From assembly GCF_003385515.1 (NCBI RefSeq), contig NZ_QNVT01000010.1, positions 124,001 through 188,000 of the forward strand: 64,000 nucleotides of DNA. The letters are read 5' to 3'. The position numbers and the translations under genes are program-made. How positions within the stretch are numbered: the stretch's first letter is position 1; every line of letters starts with the position of its first letter. Shown here piece by piece: positions 34,225 to 43,217 of this stretch. Under the pieces are notes generated by a model. That model made no database searches and was not told the DNA's origin. It was given only the letters and a program-made list of their open reading frames with translations. Origin of the DNA: Chryseobacterium pennae (GTDB taxonomy: Bacteria; Bacteroidota; Bacteroidia; Flavobacteriales; Weeksellaceae).

Positions 34225-34641
34225 TTATTTCGTATGAATATATAGAGTTGGTTTCCCGTTGTACTCTTTTATCTTAGATGTTGCAGGAACCTCCGTGCTT
34301 ATCATAGTTGATGAATCAGTAAATTTAAAATCATCAATAAAAACAGGATTATTGGCAGGAAGGTCTTTTTGTTTATTGAGAGATGCTAATGTTATCTTAC
34401 TTAATTTTACGCCATCCAGAGATTTATACTCAGTAACTCCGTTGGTGAAAACAGAACTGAATTTTTTCAGGTTGGCAGGAAGTTCAGATCCGCTATTGTA
34501 GACTTTTACAACCTGCATACTGGTGCCTTTCGAGTTGAACAGGGCTTCTGTTCCAATCATATTATCAGCAATAGCAAGCTTTTGCTGTGCAAACAATGTT
34601 GCAGATGACAGTATTAAAAAAGAGTAGAGTAATTTTTTCAT
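34225..34641 (-). CDS. Secreted hypothetical protein
   Basis: A 138-residue protein with a signal peptide (about residues 1-18, ending LFAQQ). The mature part is beta-rich with no motif I recognise. No lipobox. It stands alone between rarA and the DUF2339 gene. A periplasmic or outer-membrane-associated place is expected from the signal only. Confidence 0.7.
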   Translation of the reverse strand: MKKLLYSFLILSSATLFAQQKLAIADNMIGTEALFNSKGTSMQVVKVYNSGSELPANLKKFSSVFTNGVTEYKSLDGVKLSKITLASLNKQKDLPANNPVFIDDFKFTDSSTMISTEVPATSKIKEYNGKPTLYIHTK

Positions 34642-34754
34642 AATCAGAATATGTAACTGTTAAAAACGTGATAAATATAGTTATTTTTTACAAAATGTGA
34701 ATTAAATATTGGAATGTTTTAAATTTTATTTAGAAATAAAAACTTTTAATCTAA

Positions 34755-36977
34755 TTATAAATCCTGATTTTCTTCTTTTTTTTCTTTTGTATCGACCATA
34801 TTTTTGATGATATTCTTAAAGCGCTGAAAAGTAAAGGAACTTAACAGCAGAATAATCCCAAGAGCAATAAACGCGCTGATTCTTGAAATATTATCCATTT
34901 GCCATACATCATAGGCGTATAGCTTCAATACCATTATACCAATAAGAGTAAAACCGATCTTATTGTATTCCTGAATATTTCTTTTTAATCCCATATAAAT
35001 AAAAATACTGGCAAGTATCGTCCAGATGATTGGAAGATAAAGAATGTTAAAATGATTTTTTACAGCATATGAATCGGCAATATCCTTAGAGACTGTCAAT
35101 ACATATAGATGATGAAGCTCACAGCTAACCGAAATAATGAGTGTGAGGGCAATAAACCAATATGATATTTTCGATTGATGGAATCCTGTAGCGGGAACAA
35201 TTTTTAAGCATACATATATAAAAGGTATCCATTGAAGCAGATGCCATAAATAAAATCCACTCTGAAGTTCTTTTGAAAGGATATCTTTCACAACTGATGA
35301 GGTGGAAGCAGAAATGTTAATTATAATAAGGAAAAAGAACAGATAGATCAGTGCGGTCTGAAAATCATTGGGAATATTAAGTTTATTTCTGAAAACTAAT
35401 AGGATGAAAATATAACAGATACTGTATAGTAATCCTACACTGCTTATTACCGCCAAAGACATGTGACTGATATGATAAATAATTTCCAGAAGGAATGCAG
35501 TATAAATAACTCCATAACTTGCTATTGTAATAAGGTCTTCAAAAAAGGTATTGGCTTCTGTTTCTTTCCGGTTGTTTTTCAGTAAATATAAATTAATACC
35601 AGTTGAAACGATGGTCACTAGGCTGGTTAAAAATACAGGATTGAATATAATGGCGAGATTGTCTGTATTGAAATATTCACACCACGTAATAATCTGTGCA
35701 AAAATAACCATTGGGAAAAGAACATGAAAACATGTTTTAAATATTGTATGACCGGTTTTTTTCCATATGAATAGGAGTAAAGTAGCTTCTATAGCCCAGA
35801 CACTTGTGATAAGATGTGCTTTAAACTGTAAAGCAACTGCTATTGTAATGAGGCTGATTGTTATCCCGGCAAAAACAGAAAAAGAAGTGCCAAAATTCCT
35901 TTTTCCATATTCTCTTAAGAAAAGGATTGCATTTACCACAGCAAAAATGAGTGGGAAGATGATGACAGGTTCGTATTGTAATTCATTGAAAATATATGTT
36001 AGTCCTATAATGCTTGAGCCGTTAACCAGAGCAAGCATTAAAATATCAGGAACAGAAAGTTCACTTTTCCTGAAATAATTGTGAAGGGCAAAAATGTAAA
36101 AAATAATATAACTGATGAGGTAGAAAGTAATGCTTAACAGTTGAGGCAAGTCAGCAGTCCAGTAAAAAAGATAGAGGCTGGTGAAAATATAAGCTGTCCA
36201 TCCCACACTTTTCCAGTGCTGAAGAAAAGCGGCTGCAAGCATTCCAAGGTTTAATAAACTGAGGTAGGTGAAGAGAAACAGATAATTGCTTTCTCCTGTA
36301 CTGATCATGAGAGGAGCGGCAAAACCGCCTATTAATGAAAAGATGATCAGAACCTCACTTCTGTAATAGTAGGATAGAATGATAGAAACGGCGGTAATCA
36401 CCGAAGTGATGATAAAGGCCATATTCTGACTGAAAAGATGATATTCCCGAAAGGCGATAGTGGTTGTAAAATACAGGACGGCAATTCCGCCTCCGGTAAT
36501 AATAGAGGCAAATGTTTTGTAGTTTTTTCTAAGGAAATGCCCTAGAACTATGATTCCGCCTCCGATGCAAAGGCCAATTCCTGCTCTTGCAGTTTCTCCG
36601 ATCCAGTTTTTATCAATGGCATATTTTACAAAATAACCAATTCCGAGAACGAGGGTGAAAATACCAATAACGGTAAGAATATTCTGCTTTAAAAATTCAA
36701 ATACAGGATGTAACCAATCTTTTTGAATTACCGGAGGTTGTTCTGTGTTTTCATCAGGAATGACAGCTTCTCTGTGAGATTCGACTGGTATTTGTGATTC
36801 AATAATGGTGTCTTCGATATGGGAAATCCCCTGACTGGTCTCAGGTTGTAGTATTTTTTTATTGATTTTTGAACTAAGGTCTGATACCTCTTTTTCAAGT
36901 TTCCGGATTTTAGTATTCAGGTTGTTGAAAATAATGGCAATTACTACAATAAGGATAACCGCAATATACTCATTCAT
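34755..36977 (-). CDS. DUF2339 family polytopic membrane protein
   Basis: A 740-residue inner-membrane protein with an N-terminal helix and short coiled coil (LNTKIRKLEKEVSDLSSKI), a cytosolic or periplasmic linker to about residue 85, and then about 20 hydrophobic helices. The segment KNWIGETARAGIGLCIGGGI after the second helix is characteristic of DUF2339. The function of the family is unknown. It is a single gene; its length and composition are normal for Bacteroidota homologues. Confidence 0.85.
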   Translation of the reverse strand: MNEYIAVILIVVIAIIFNNLNTKIRKLEKEVSDLSSKINKKILQPETSQGISHIEDTIIESQIPVESHREAVIPDENTEQPPVIQKDWLHPVFEFLKQNILTVIGIFTLVLGIGYFVKYAIDKNWIGETARAGIGLCIGGGIIVLGHFLRKNYKTFASIITGGGIAVLYFTTTIAFREYHLFSQNMAFIITSVITAVSIILSYYYRSEVLIIFSLIGGFAAPLMISTGESNYLFLFTYLSLLNLGMLAAAFLQHWKSVGWTAYIFTSLYLFYWTADLPQLLSITFYLISYIIFYIFALHNYFRKSELSVPDILMLALVNGSSIIGLTYIFNELQYEPVIIFPLIFAVVNAILFLREYGKRNFGTSFSVFAGITISLITIAVALQFKAHLITSVWAIEATLLLFIWKKTGHTIFKTCFHVLFPMVIFAQIITWCEYFNTDNLAIIFNPVFLTSLVTIVSTGINLYLLKNNRKETEANTFFEDLITIASYGVIYTAFLLEIIYHISHMSLAVISSVGLLYSICYIFILLVFRNKLNIPNDFQTALIYLFFFLIIINISASTSSVVKDILSKELQSGFYLWHLLQWIPFIYVCLKIVPATGFHQSKISYWFIALTLIISVSCELHHLYVLTVSKDIADSYAVKNHFNILYLPIIWTILASIFIYMGLKRNIQEYNKIGFTLIGIMVLKLYAYDVWQMDNISRISAFIALGIILLLSSFTFQRFKNIIKNMVDTKEKKEENQDL

Positions 36978-37020
36978 TATATAGTTTTTATCAAATATAA
37001 AGAATTTTAAAATGGTGTTT

Positions 37021-37055
37021 AAAAATTAACCCACCGCAATAGAGGCGATGGGCTA
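37021..37055 (-). terminator. Terminator of the C1q-like gene
   Basis: Imperfect 11-bp stem (37027-37037 with 37045-37055), followed on the minus strand by TTTTT. Confidence 0.75.
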
Positions 37056-37085
37056 ACGGTATAGATAACTAACAATATGTTTATA

Positions 37086-37793
37086 TTAATTGGATACTTT
37101 GTAAATATAGAATGAAGCAACACTGGAACCTGCAATTGATAGATCTAAAACATTGTTTCCTGTGAGACCGAAGCTGATTTTGTCTCCATTTTGGAAGGAG
37201 TATAGTGAATTGATACTGGCGTCAGACATGGTTAACTTGGCTACAAGTAAATCAAGACCTGAAAATGGACGGGTGTCAATAATTGTGCCTACACCATTTC
37301 TGGTTCTTGCGATCCCGATGCCATAACCGTTTACAAGAAGATTTGCTTGTAATCCGGTTCCGTAACGGAATGAATATCCTACCATGTAAACTCCTGTAGA
37401 TGGAACGATGAAAGAGCCGTCTGAATCGGAAAACATACTTGCGGATCCTATTGTTCTTTCAACTGCTTGGAAATTAACAGGTTTGAAATCTGCTGGAAAA
37501 AGAGTAACGTTTACAAGGCTAATGCCAGTTATTTTTTTAGCCGCAAACATTCCTGAATTGACATTAGAAGCTCCTATTAACAATTGTGGATCCATGGCAA
37601 ATACTTCTGTGCCTGCATTATCCTGAACTAAAAGCTGGTATCCGGGTACTGTAGTAGCGGTTGGTGTATTTCGAACTCTCATATTTCCATTAATATCTAA
37701 TGTTGCCGTTGGGGTTGTGGTATTAATTCCTACTTGTGAAAATAATGGCAGTGCTGCACATGCCAGTATTAGGCTGTAAAGTTTAGTTTTCAT
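37086..37793 (-). CDS. Secreted protein with a C1q/TNF-like jelly-roll domain (predicted)
   Basis: A 235-residue exported protein. A signal peptide (about 1-20, ending LFSQ) is followed by VGINTTTPTATLDINGNMRV, a start seen in many flavobacterial surface proteins. The C-terminal half has DGSFIVPSTGVYMVGYSFRY and ends FQNGDKISFGL...ASFYIYKV, a strand order like C1q/TNF jelly-rolls (fxvpxtGxYxfxY, gDxvxl, a final aromatic strand). The domain call is by pattern only. The start ATG at 37793 is preferred to the TTG at 37799. There is no T9SS C-terminal sorting domain. Confidence 0.7.
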   Translation of the reverse strand: MKTKLYSLILACAALPLFSQVGINTTTPTATLDINGNMRVRNTPTATTVPGYQLLVQDNAGTEVFAMDPQLLIGASNVNSGMFAAKKITGISLVNVTLFPADFKPVNFQAVERTIGSASMFSDSDGSFIVPSTGVYMVGYSFRYGTGLQANLLVNGYGIGIARTRNGVGTIIDTRPFSGLDLLVAKLTMSDASINSLYSFQNGDKISFGLTGNNVLDLSIAGSSVASFYIYKVSN

Positions 37794-37819
37794 GATCAAG
37801 ATTTTTACTTAGTTGCAAA

Positions 37820-37827
37820 CAAAGATA
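37820..37827 (-). promoter_or_regulatory. -7 element of the C1q-like gene
   Basis: Minus-strand TATCTTTG, 26 bases before the ATG at 37793. Confidence 0.5.
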
Positions 37828-38090
37828 CAATAAATATACATTTTATATTATGAAATTTTCATTATTAATATAAATATGATGTAATATATTTAAACGTATG
37901 TTTGTGTTTTAGAATATATTATTACATATTTTAATTACGGGTTGTTTTTATTTTATTTATTTAAGTGAGTGTTTGTGAGGGGTTTGAAAAAATAAATTAT
38001 CCCTGTTGTGTGGGTTGTTATTTTGATTTATAAGGTGCTGGTCAGGCATTTATTAATAAATCACATTACTTTTTTGGTTGTTACGATATA
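37828..38090. other. AT-rich non-coding spacer
   Basis: Between the C1q-like gene promoter and the pheA terminator. No gene, repeat or further hairpin seen. Confidence 0.5.
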
Positions 38091-38123
38091 AAAAAAACAC
38101 TGTTACTTTAACAGTGTTTTTTT
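38091..38123 (-). terminator. Terminator of pheA
   Basis: AAAAAAACACTGTTA (38091-38105) / TAACAGTGTTTTTTT (38109-38123), giving a T-run on both strands. Confidence 0.92.
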
Positions 38124-38146
38124 ATTAGGGATATGTTGGCTTATTT

Positions 38147-38995
38147 TTAACTTTCCAAAAGGAATTCTTTATAATTTCCAAGAAAATCCACATCAGCGTT
38201 GATGGATTCAAGTTCTTTCAGGGCATTTCCGTGTAGCACATCCTTCCATGAGCCTTCTACATTAATGAAGAAGAAATAATTTCCCAATCCTGTTTTTAAT
38301 GTTCTGGATTCAATTTTGCTGAGGTTCATCTTTCGCCATGCAAAAACAGACAGCACCTGATGTAGGCCTCCAGGATGATCTTCAGGTAGGGTGATTAGCA
38401 TTCCTGATTTCTCACCCAATGTTTCGAGTTGACTGTTATCATATCTGTTTTGTTGCTTTGAGATAATAATAAATCGGGTATGGTTCTGTTCAAAATCCTG
38501 AATATTACGGTTGATGATCTTTAAACCATATAAATTAGCTGCAAACTGATTGGCTACTGCTGCGATCTTCAGATCTTTATTTTCCGACACATATTTGGCA
38601 GCAGCGGCGGTAGAAGAAAAATCCTGTTTGGGAATGTCTTTGTAATGTGTATCCAAAGAATGGAAGCTCTGAGCCAATGCCTGTGGATGAGAATAAATCC
38701 TTTCTATCTCCTCAATAGAATTTTCAGGATGAATCATCAGGTGGTGAGCGATAGGCATTACAGCCTCCGCTTCAATTTTAATAGACGGTGTCTTATACAA
38801 ATAATCCAGCGTCATTGATACGGTGCCTTCTATGGAATTCTCCAAAGGAACAACAGCTTTGAGTGTGTTTCCGCTTTCCACTGCACTAAAACAGTCCAGA
38901 ATGCTGGCTTGTGGTAAAAGCTCATCATCAGGAAAAAGCTGTGCGGCGGCAAGCTGAGTAAAGCTGGCATGAGGCCCCAAAAATGCAATCTTCAT
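38147..38995 (-). CDS. pheA: Prephenate dehydratase
   Basis: A 282-residue enzyme converting prephenate to phenylpyruvate in phenylalanine synthesis. The catalytic domain (about 1-180) shows FLGPHASFTQLAA, VVPLENSIEGTV and NHTRFIIIS. The C-terminal ACT domain (about 200-275, with EDHPGGLHQVL and SKIESRTLKT) gives phenylalanine feedback control. There is no fused chorismate mutase, unlike E. coli PheA. It is a single gene, with no other aro genes in the window. Confidence 0.95.
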   Translation of the reverse strand: MKIAFLGPHASFTQLAAAQLFPDDELLPQASILDCFSAVESGNTLKAVVPLENSIEGTVSMTLDYLYKTPSIKIEAEAVMPIAHHLMIHPENSIEEIERIYSHPQALAQSFHSLDTHYKDIPKQDFSSTAAAAKYVSENKDLKIAAVANQFAANLYGLKIINRNIQDFEQNHTRFIIISKQQNRYDNSQLETLGEKSGMLITLPEDHPGGLHQVLSVFAWRKMNLSKIESRTLKTGLGNYFFFINVEGSWKDVLHGNALKELESINADVDFLGNYKEFLLES

Positions 38996-39128
38996 AAGTA
39001 AATATATAAGGTGTTGTTGTTATCAAAAGACAAAGGTGCGAATTATAGTTCAAAGTTCAGCGGGAGAGTTCAGGGTTTAAAGTTTAAAGTTGGTTGACTG
39101 TAGGTGTCCTGTCTCCTGTTTTCAATCT

Positions 39129-39557
39129 TTATAAGGTGTCCTCTGTGGTCTCTTTCCAATTGCCTTCAATCATCTTCATCAGGAAATCCGGACATTTGAT
39201 AACTTTATTGGTTTGGGCATCTAAAAAGAAAAGGGTAGTGGAGGCCTCGGTAATTTTAATATGCTCTTCATTGTAAATTTCATATTCAAATTCAATTCTT
39301 ACTCCGGGAATTTTTTTTACATAAGTGTGAATTTCTAATTTTTGATCATACAAAGCTGGGCGAATATACTTAATTTTGTAGTCTGAAACAGGCAGCCAAA
39401 TTCCTTGGTTTTCAATTTCATCGTATGAAATTCCTATACTTCTGAAGAGTTCAACCCGGCCTACTTCAAAGTACTGGGCGTAGTTACCATAATATACATA
39501 TTTCATAGGGTCTGTTTCTGCGTAACGTACTCTAATTGAGTGAGTTGTGTGTATCAT
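39129..39557 (-). CDS. Acyl-CoA thioesterase, 4-hydroxybenzoyl-CoA thioesterase/YbgC-like
   Basis: A 142-residue hotdog-fold protein with the YbgC-type signature RVRYAETDPMKYVYYGNYAQYFEVGR (the Asp of the YAETDPM segment is the expected catalytic residue). The ATG at 39557 is chosen over that at 39578: the -7 element TATATTTG at 39580-39587 lies directly before the upstream ATG, so transcription should begin after it. The physiological acyl-CoA is unknown. It is divergent from dnaA. Confidence 0.85.
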   Translation of the reverse strand: MIHTTHSIRVRYAETDPMKYVYYGNYAQYFEVGRVELFRSIGISYDEIENQGIWLPVSDYKIKYIRPALYDQKLEIHTYVKKIPGVRIEFEYEIYNEEHIKITEASTTLFFLDAQTNKVIKCPDFLMKMIEGNWKETTEDTL

Positions 39558-39579
39558 TTTAGGTCTTAAATTATACATA

Positions 39580-39587
39580 CAAATATA
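39580..39587 (-). promoter_or_regulatory. -7 element of the YbgC-like gene
   Basis: Minus-strand TATATTTG, preceded by a TTG 21 bases upstream. It decides the start codon of the gene. Confidence 0.6.
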
Positions 39588-39693
39588 TTTTTAAATAATC
39601 AATACCTGCAATATTTTTTTTTAAAAAGAAAATATTGGACCTTTGTCTCCCTTCTAAAAACAGTACAAACAAAAGAATAATCAGGGCATAAAA

Positions 39694-41148
39694 ATGGATG
39701 ACAATTTAATGATGATATGGCAGAAATGCCTTCAGTTTATGCGCGATAACCTGAACGCAGCTGAAGATAATTCTGACCTGAAAAAACTTGAGAAATCTTT
39801 CGATATGTTATTTGATAAGGTACAGCCACTTTCATTAGTGTCTAATAACCTTACACTTATCGTACCGAGCGATTTTTACAAGGAATATATTGAGGACAAT
39901 TACCTGTCCTTACTTTCTGCTGCCCTGAAGAAAAATGTAGGAAAAGGAGTGAAGTTATGGTATTCTGTAATGGAAAACAGGCCAAAAGGTGAAGAAAAAC
40001 CGGTTACCATGAACATGAAGGGACAAAGTGTTCCTACTCCAAAAACACAGGAAACAATGCCACAAGGATTCTCAGCTAATATTGTAAACCCTTTTGTGGT
40101 CCCTGGAATTAGAAAAGTAAATATTGATTCTAATCTGAAACCAGACTATTCTTTTGATAGTTATGTAGAAGGAGAAAGTAATAAATTTGCAGCTACCGTA
40201 GCAAGATCTATTGCTAAAAGACCTGGAGCTACAGCATTCAACCCATTATTCTTATACGGAGGATACGGAGTAGGAAAAACCCACTTAGGTCAGGCTGTTG
40301 GTCTTGAAGTAAAGAATCAGTTTCCAGACAAGGTAGTTCTTTATTTATCTTCAGAAAAATTCATCCAGCAGTTTATTTCAGCTGCTAAAGCACATAAGCA
40401 AACAGAATTTGCAAACTTCTATCAAATGGTAGATGTACTGATTATTGATGATATTCAGTTCTTATCAGGAAAATCAGCAACACAGGATAGCTTCTTCCAC
40501 ATTTTCGATCACCTGCATCAAAATGGAAAGCAGATTATCCTTACTTCAGATAAAGCACCGGCAGATATTATGGATATTCAGGACAGGATTGTTTCCCGTT
40601 TCAAATGGGGACTTTCTGCAGAGATCAAATCTCCGGATTTATCTACAAGAAGACAGATTATTGAAGATAAGCTAAGCAGAGACGGAATCGTTCTTCCTGG
40701 AGATATGCTGGATTTCCTTGCTGTTGAAACGAAAACAAACGTAAGAGAATTAATTGGGGTTATCAATTCGGTAATTGCATATTCTACAGTATATAAGAGA
40801 GATCTAAGTCTTGAATTGTTAAAGGAAACCATCAACAGAATTGCAGCCAACCAAAAGAAGGTGATCAATATTCCTTATATTCAGGAAGTGGTATGTGACT
40901 ATTTTGGAATCAAAAAAGAGCAGCTTCTATCCAAAACGAGAAAAAGAGAAATCGCATTACCAAGACAATTGGCCATGTATTTCTCAAAAGAGTTTACCAA
41001 CTCCACATTCACTAAAATTGGAGAAGAAATGGGCGGAAAAGACCACTCTACAGTAATGTATGCATGTGATACTATCAAGGACGTTTCGAAAATTGATAAA
41101 GAAATTAAGAAATACGTTAAGGATCTTACCGAAAGAATTAAGCAGTAA
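39694..41148 (+). CDS. dnaA: Chromosomal replication initiator protein DnaA
   Basis: A 484-residue AAA+ initiator. Domain I (about 1-95) is followed by a short linker. The ATPase has Walker A GGYGVGKTH (189-197), Walker B LIIDDIQFLSGK, and an arginine-bearing DRIVSRFKWG. The C-terminal domain IV has the DnaA-box-binding signature GGKDHSTVMYAC. There are no clustered DnaA boxes close by, so the replication origin is probably not adjacent. A terminator follows, and then the gene for a low-molecular-weight tyrosine phosphatase. Confidence 0.98.
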   Translation: MDDNLMMIWQKCLQFMRDNLNAAEDNSDLKKLEKSFDMLFDKVQPLSLVSNNLTLIVPSDFYKEYIEDNYLSLLSAALKKNVGKGVKLWYSVMENRPKGEEKPVTMNMKGQSVPTPKTQETMPQGFSANIVNPFVVPGIRKVNIDSNLKPDYSFDSYVEGESNKFAATVARSIAKRPGATAFNPLFLYGGYGVGKTHLGQAVGLEVKNQFPDKVVLYLSSEKFIQQFISAAKAHKQTEFANFYQMVDVLIIDDIQFLSGKSATQDSFFHIFDHLHQNGKQIILTSDKAPADIMDIQDRIVSRFKWGLSAEIKSPDLSTRRQIIEDKLSRDGIVLPGDMLDFLAVETKTNVRELIGVINSVIAYSTVYKRDLSLELLKETINRIAANQKKVINIPYIQEVVCDYFGIKKEQLLSKTRKREIALPRQLAMYFSKEFTNSTFTKIGEEMGGKDHSTVMYACDTIKDVSKIDKEIKKYVKDLTERIKQ

Positions 41149-41172
41149 GATGATCTTAATCTAAAATATTTA

Positions 41173-41204
41173 AAAATGAAGAATAGTTTTATTCTTCATT
41201 TTTT
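41173..41204 (+). terminator. Terminator of dnaA
   Basis: AAAATGAAGAATA (41173-41185) / TATTCTTCATTTT (41190-41202), Ts following. Confidence 0.9.
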
Positions 41205-41263
41205 ATTTAGTTTTGTTACAGCAATACATTTTGATTGCCATTTAATTTATTAAATATCAGACT

Positions 41264-41716
41264 ATGAAAATCCTGATGGTTTGCCTCGGAAATATTTGCA
41301 GAAGCCCTTTGGCAGAAGGAATTATGAAAACAAAAGTGCCGGAAAATTTTGTGGTAGACTCTGCCGGAACCATTGCTATGCATGAAGGGGAACATCCGGA
41401 TAAAAGAGCCATTAAAACAGCAGCTAATCATCATATTGATATTTCCAGACAGAGATCAAGGCCTATTACCAGAGCAGATTATGAAACTTTTGATAAGATC
41501 TACTGTATGGATATAGATGTGTTTGAAGATGTTGTTTCCAAAGCTAAAAATGAAGAAGAACGCCAGAAAATATCATTGTTTCTGAAGGTATTGGGAGATC
41601 GCGAAAATGCTGAGGTTCCGGATCCGTATTGGGGAGATTTGAAAGATTTTGAAAATGTTTTCCAGCTTTTGGAAAAGGGATGTGATGCTATCAGAAAGCA
41701 AATCCTAATAACATAA
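41264..41716 (+). CDS. Low-molecular-weight protein-tyrosine phosphatase
   Basis: A 150-residue cytosolic phosphatase with the P-loop CLGNICRS near the N-terminus (CX5R, residues 7-13) and the acid aspartate in VPDPYWGD near the C-terminus. Such enzymes dephosphorylate tyrosine kinases or sugar-synthesis proteins. It heads a short gene run: the next gene starts 2 bases after its stop, then an RsmI-like methyltransferase after 4 bases. Confidence 0.92.
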   Translation: MKILMVCLGNICRSPLAEGIMKTKVPENFVVDSAGTIAMHEGEHPDKRAIKTAANHHIDISRQRSRPITRADYETFDKIYCMDIDVFEDVVSKAKNEEERQKISLFLKVLGDRENAEVPDPYWGDLKDFENVFQLLEKGCDAIRKQILIT

Positions 41717-41718
41717 CC

Positions 41719-42219
41719 ATGAAAAAACTGCTATTACTACTCATCGTAAGCTTTAATTTCTCTTTTGCTCAGACCAAAGATGAAACAGAAATCCTTAAAG
41801 TAATGAATGACTTTATGGAAAGTATTAAAACAAGAAATGAACCCAGATATCTGTCTCTATTCCAGGAACCAGTGCTCTGGACAGGAATTTATAAAGACAG
41901 AACACAGGCTAAACGTCTGGAGAAAAATCCCAAGGCAGAATATTATTTTGCCGATGATTATAAAACTTTCATCAAAGGCTTTAAAGATGATAAATCTGAA
42001 GAAAAATTTGACAATATTAAAATCGTTGAGGATGGAGGAGTAGCTTCTGCCAATTTCGATTACAGTTTTTGGTATGACGGAAAAATGGAAAACTGGGGAA
42101 AAGAAATCTGGACACTGATGAAAATCAACGGAATCTGGAAAATAACCTCTGTAACCTTTTCTATGGACCTTGCGAAATACTTCCCACAACCATCATTAAA
42201 CGAAAGAACTAAAAAATAA
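41719..42219 (+). CDS. Secreted NTF2/SnoaL-like (DUF4440-type) protein
   Basis: A 166-residue protein with a signal peptide (about 1-17, ending FSFAQ) and a single NTF2-like domain: an N-terminal helix ILKVMNDFMESIKTRN, then a FQEPVLWTGI strand and the sheet ending WTLMKINGIWKITSVTFSM. This fold serves as a pocket for small ligands or as an enzyme, and the role here is unknown. It is between the phosphatase and methyltransferase genes in one probable operon. Confidence 0.75.
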   Translation: MKKLLLLLIVSFNFSFAQTKDETEILKVMNDFMESIKTRNEPRYLSLFQEPVLWTGIYKDRTQAKRLEKNPKAEYYFADDYKTFIKGFKDDKSEEKFDNIKIVEDGGVASANFDYSFWYDGKMENWGKEIWTLMKINGIWKITSVTFSMDLAKYFPQPSLNERTKK

Positions 42220-42223
42220 AACA

Positions 42224-42922
42224 ATGCTTTTTTTACTCCCTGCTTACTTATCAGAAAATACTTCAATCACTCATTTTGCACCTGTTATTAAGGAATATAT
42301 CATGCAAACCGATTACTTCTTTGTGGAAAATGAGAAAACGGCCAGAAAGGTCGTTAAATTCTTTGCTCCTGAAAAGAAACAGGCAGATTTGAAGCTGTTT
42401 TTATTGGATAAGTATACAGAAAATGCAGATATTAAAGAAGCCCAGCAGCTTATGTTGAAAGGGCAGGATTTCGGATTGCTTTCAGAAGCAGGATTACCAT
42501 GTATTGCAGATCCTGGAAACCTGATGGTAAAATGGTGCCATGAAAAGAATATCAGAGTAATCCCTATTTCAGGACCTTCATCCATTATTCTGGCTTTAAT
42601 TTCCAGTGGTTTTAATGGACAGGAGTTTACGTTTAACGGATATCTTCCTATTGATAAAGGAGAAAAGAAGAAACAAATCCAACAGTTGGAAAGCCTGGTT
42701 CAGAAAACTGGTTATTCTCAGATCTTTATGGAAACTCCTTACAGAAATAACCAGCTTATTGAAGATCTTACAAAATTCTTATCACCTAATACCAAGTTGT
42801 GTATTGCTGCCAATATTAATGATCCGGAGCATGAATTTATTAGTACTAAAACAATAAAGGATTGGCAGAAACAAAAACCTGAACTTCATAAAGTTCCTGC
42901 TGTATTTGTACTTGGAAAATAA
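42224..42922 (+). CDS. RsmI-like tetrapyrrole-methylase-family SAM methyltransferase
   Basis: A 232-residue protein of the tetrapyrrole methylase/RsmI superfamily. The visible features are GLLSEAGLPCIADPG (the family's SDAGTPxISDPG region), VIPISGPSSIILALISSG and FMETPYRNNQL. The nearest characterised relative is RsmI, which 2'-O-methylates C1402 of 16S rRNA, but flavobacteria carry this as a shorter second homologue, so the substrate is uncertain. It is 4 bases downstream of the NTF2-like gene. Confidence 0.82.
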   Translation: MLFLLPAYLSENTSITHFAPVIKEYIMQTDYFFVENEKTARKVVKFFAPEKKQADLKLFLLDKYTENADIKEAQQLMLKGQDFGLLSEAGLPCIADPGNLMVKWCHEKNIRVIPISGPSSIILALISSGFNGQEFTFNGYLPIDKGEKKKQIQQLESLVQKTGYSQIFMETPYRNNQLIEDLTKFLSPNTKLCIAANINDPEHEFISTKTIKDWQKQKPELHKVPAVFVLGK

Positions 42923-42927
42923 AAAAA

Positions 42928-43185
42928 ATGATGAAGAATAACCCATTTCTTACTGTTTTTCTATTATTTGGTATTCAGGTATTGCTTATCAAATACCTGG
43001 ATTATCTGGATCTTGAGATGGGACAAGGTTTATATCTTGCTTTTGTTTGTTTTTGTATTCCCACCATCTCTATCATTCTTAATTGGTTTACCGGAGAGTC
43101 CAGATATAAAAAATCATTCAGGTATTTTACTTTTTTTATGGTAATAGCTTCCCTCTTGGCATTTGTAGCATTGTCATATTTATAG
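42928..43185 (+). CDS. Small hypothetical membrane protein
   Basis: An 85-residue protein with three hydrophobic segments (about 8-25, 32-51 and 64-84) and few charged residues. No recognised family. It begins 5 bases after the methyltransferase gene and is probably part of the same transcript. Confidence 0.6.
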   Translation: MMKNNPFLTVFLLFGIQVLLIKYLDYLDLEMGQGLYLAFVCFCIPTISIILNWFTGESRYKKSFRYFTFFMVIASLLAFVALSYL

Positions 43186-43217
43186 GGGTTTTAGGAAGAG
43201 TTTATCAACATTAAAGT

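Noticed and set aside
39579..39693. Replication origin next to dnaA
   Set aside because: No TTATCCACA-like boxes or AT-rich direct repeats typical of an origin were found in the spacer.
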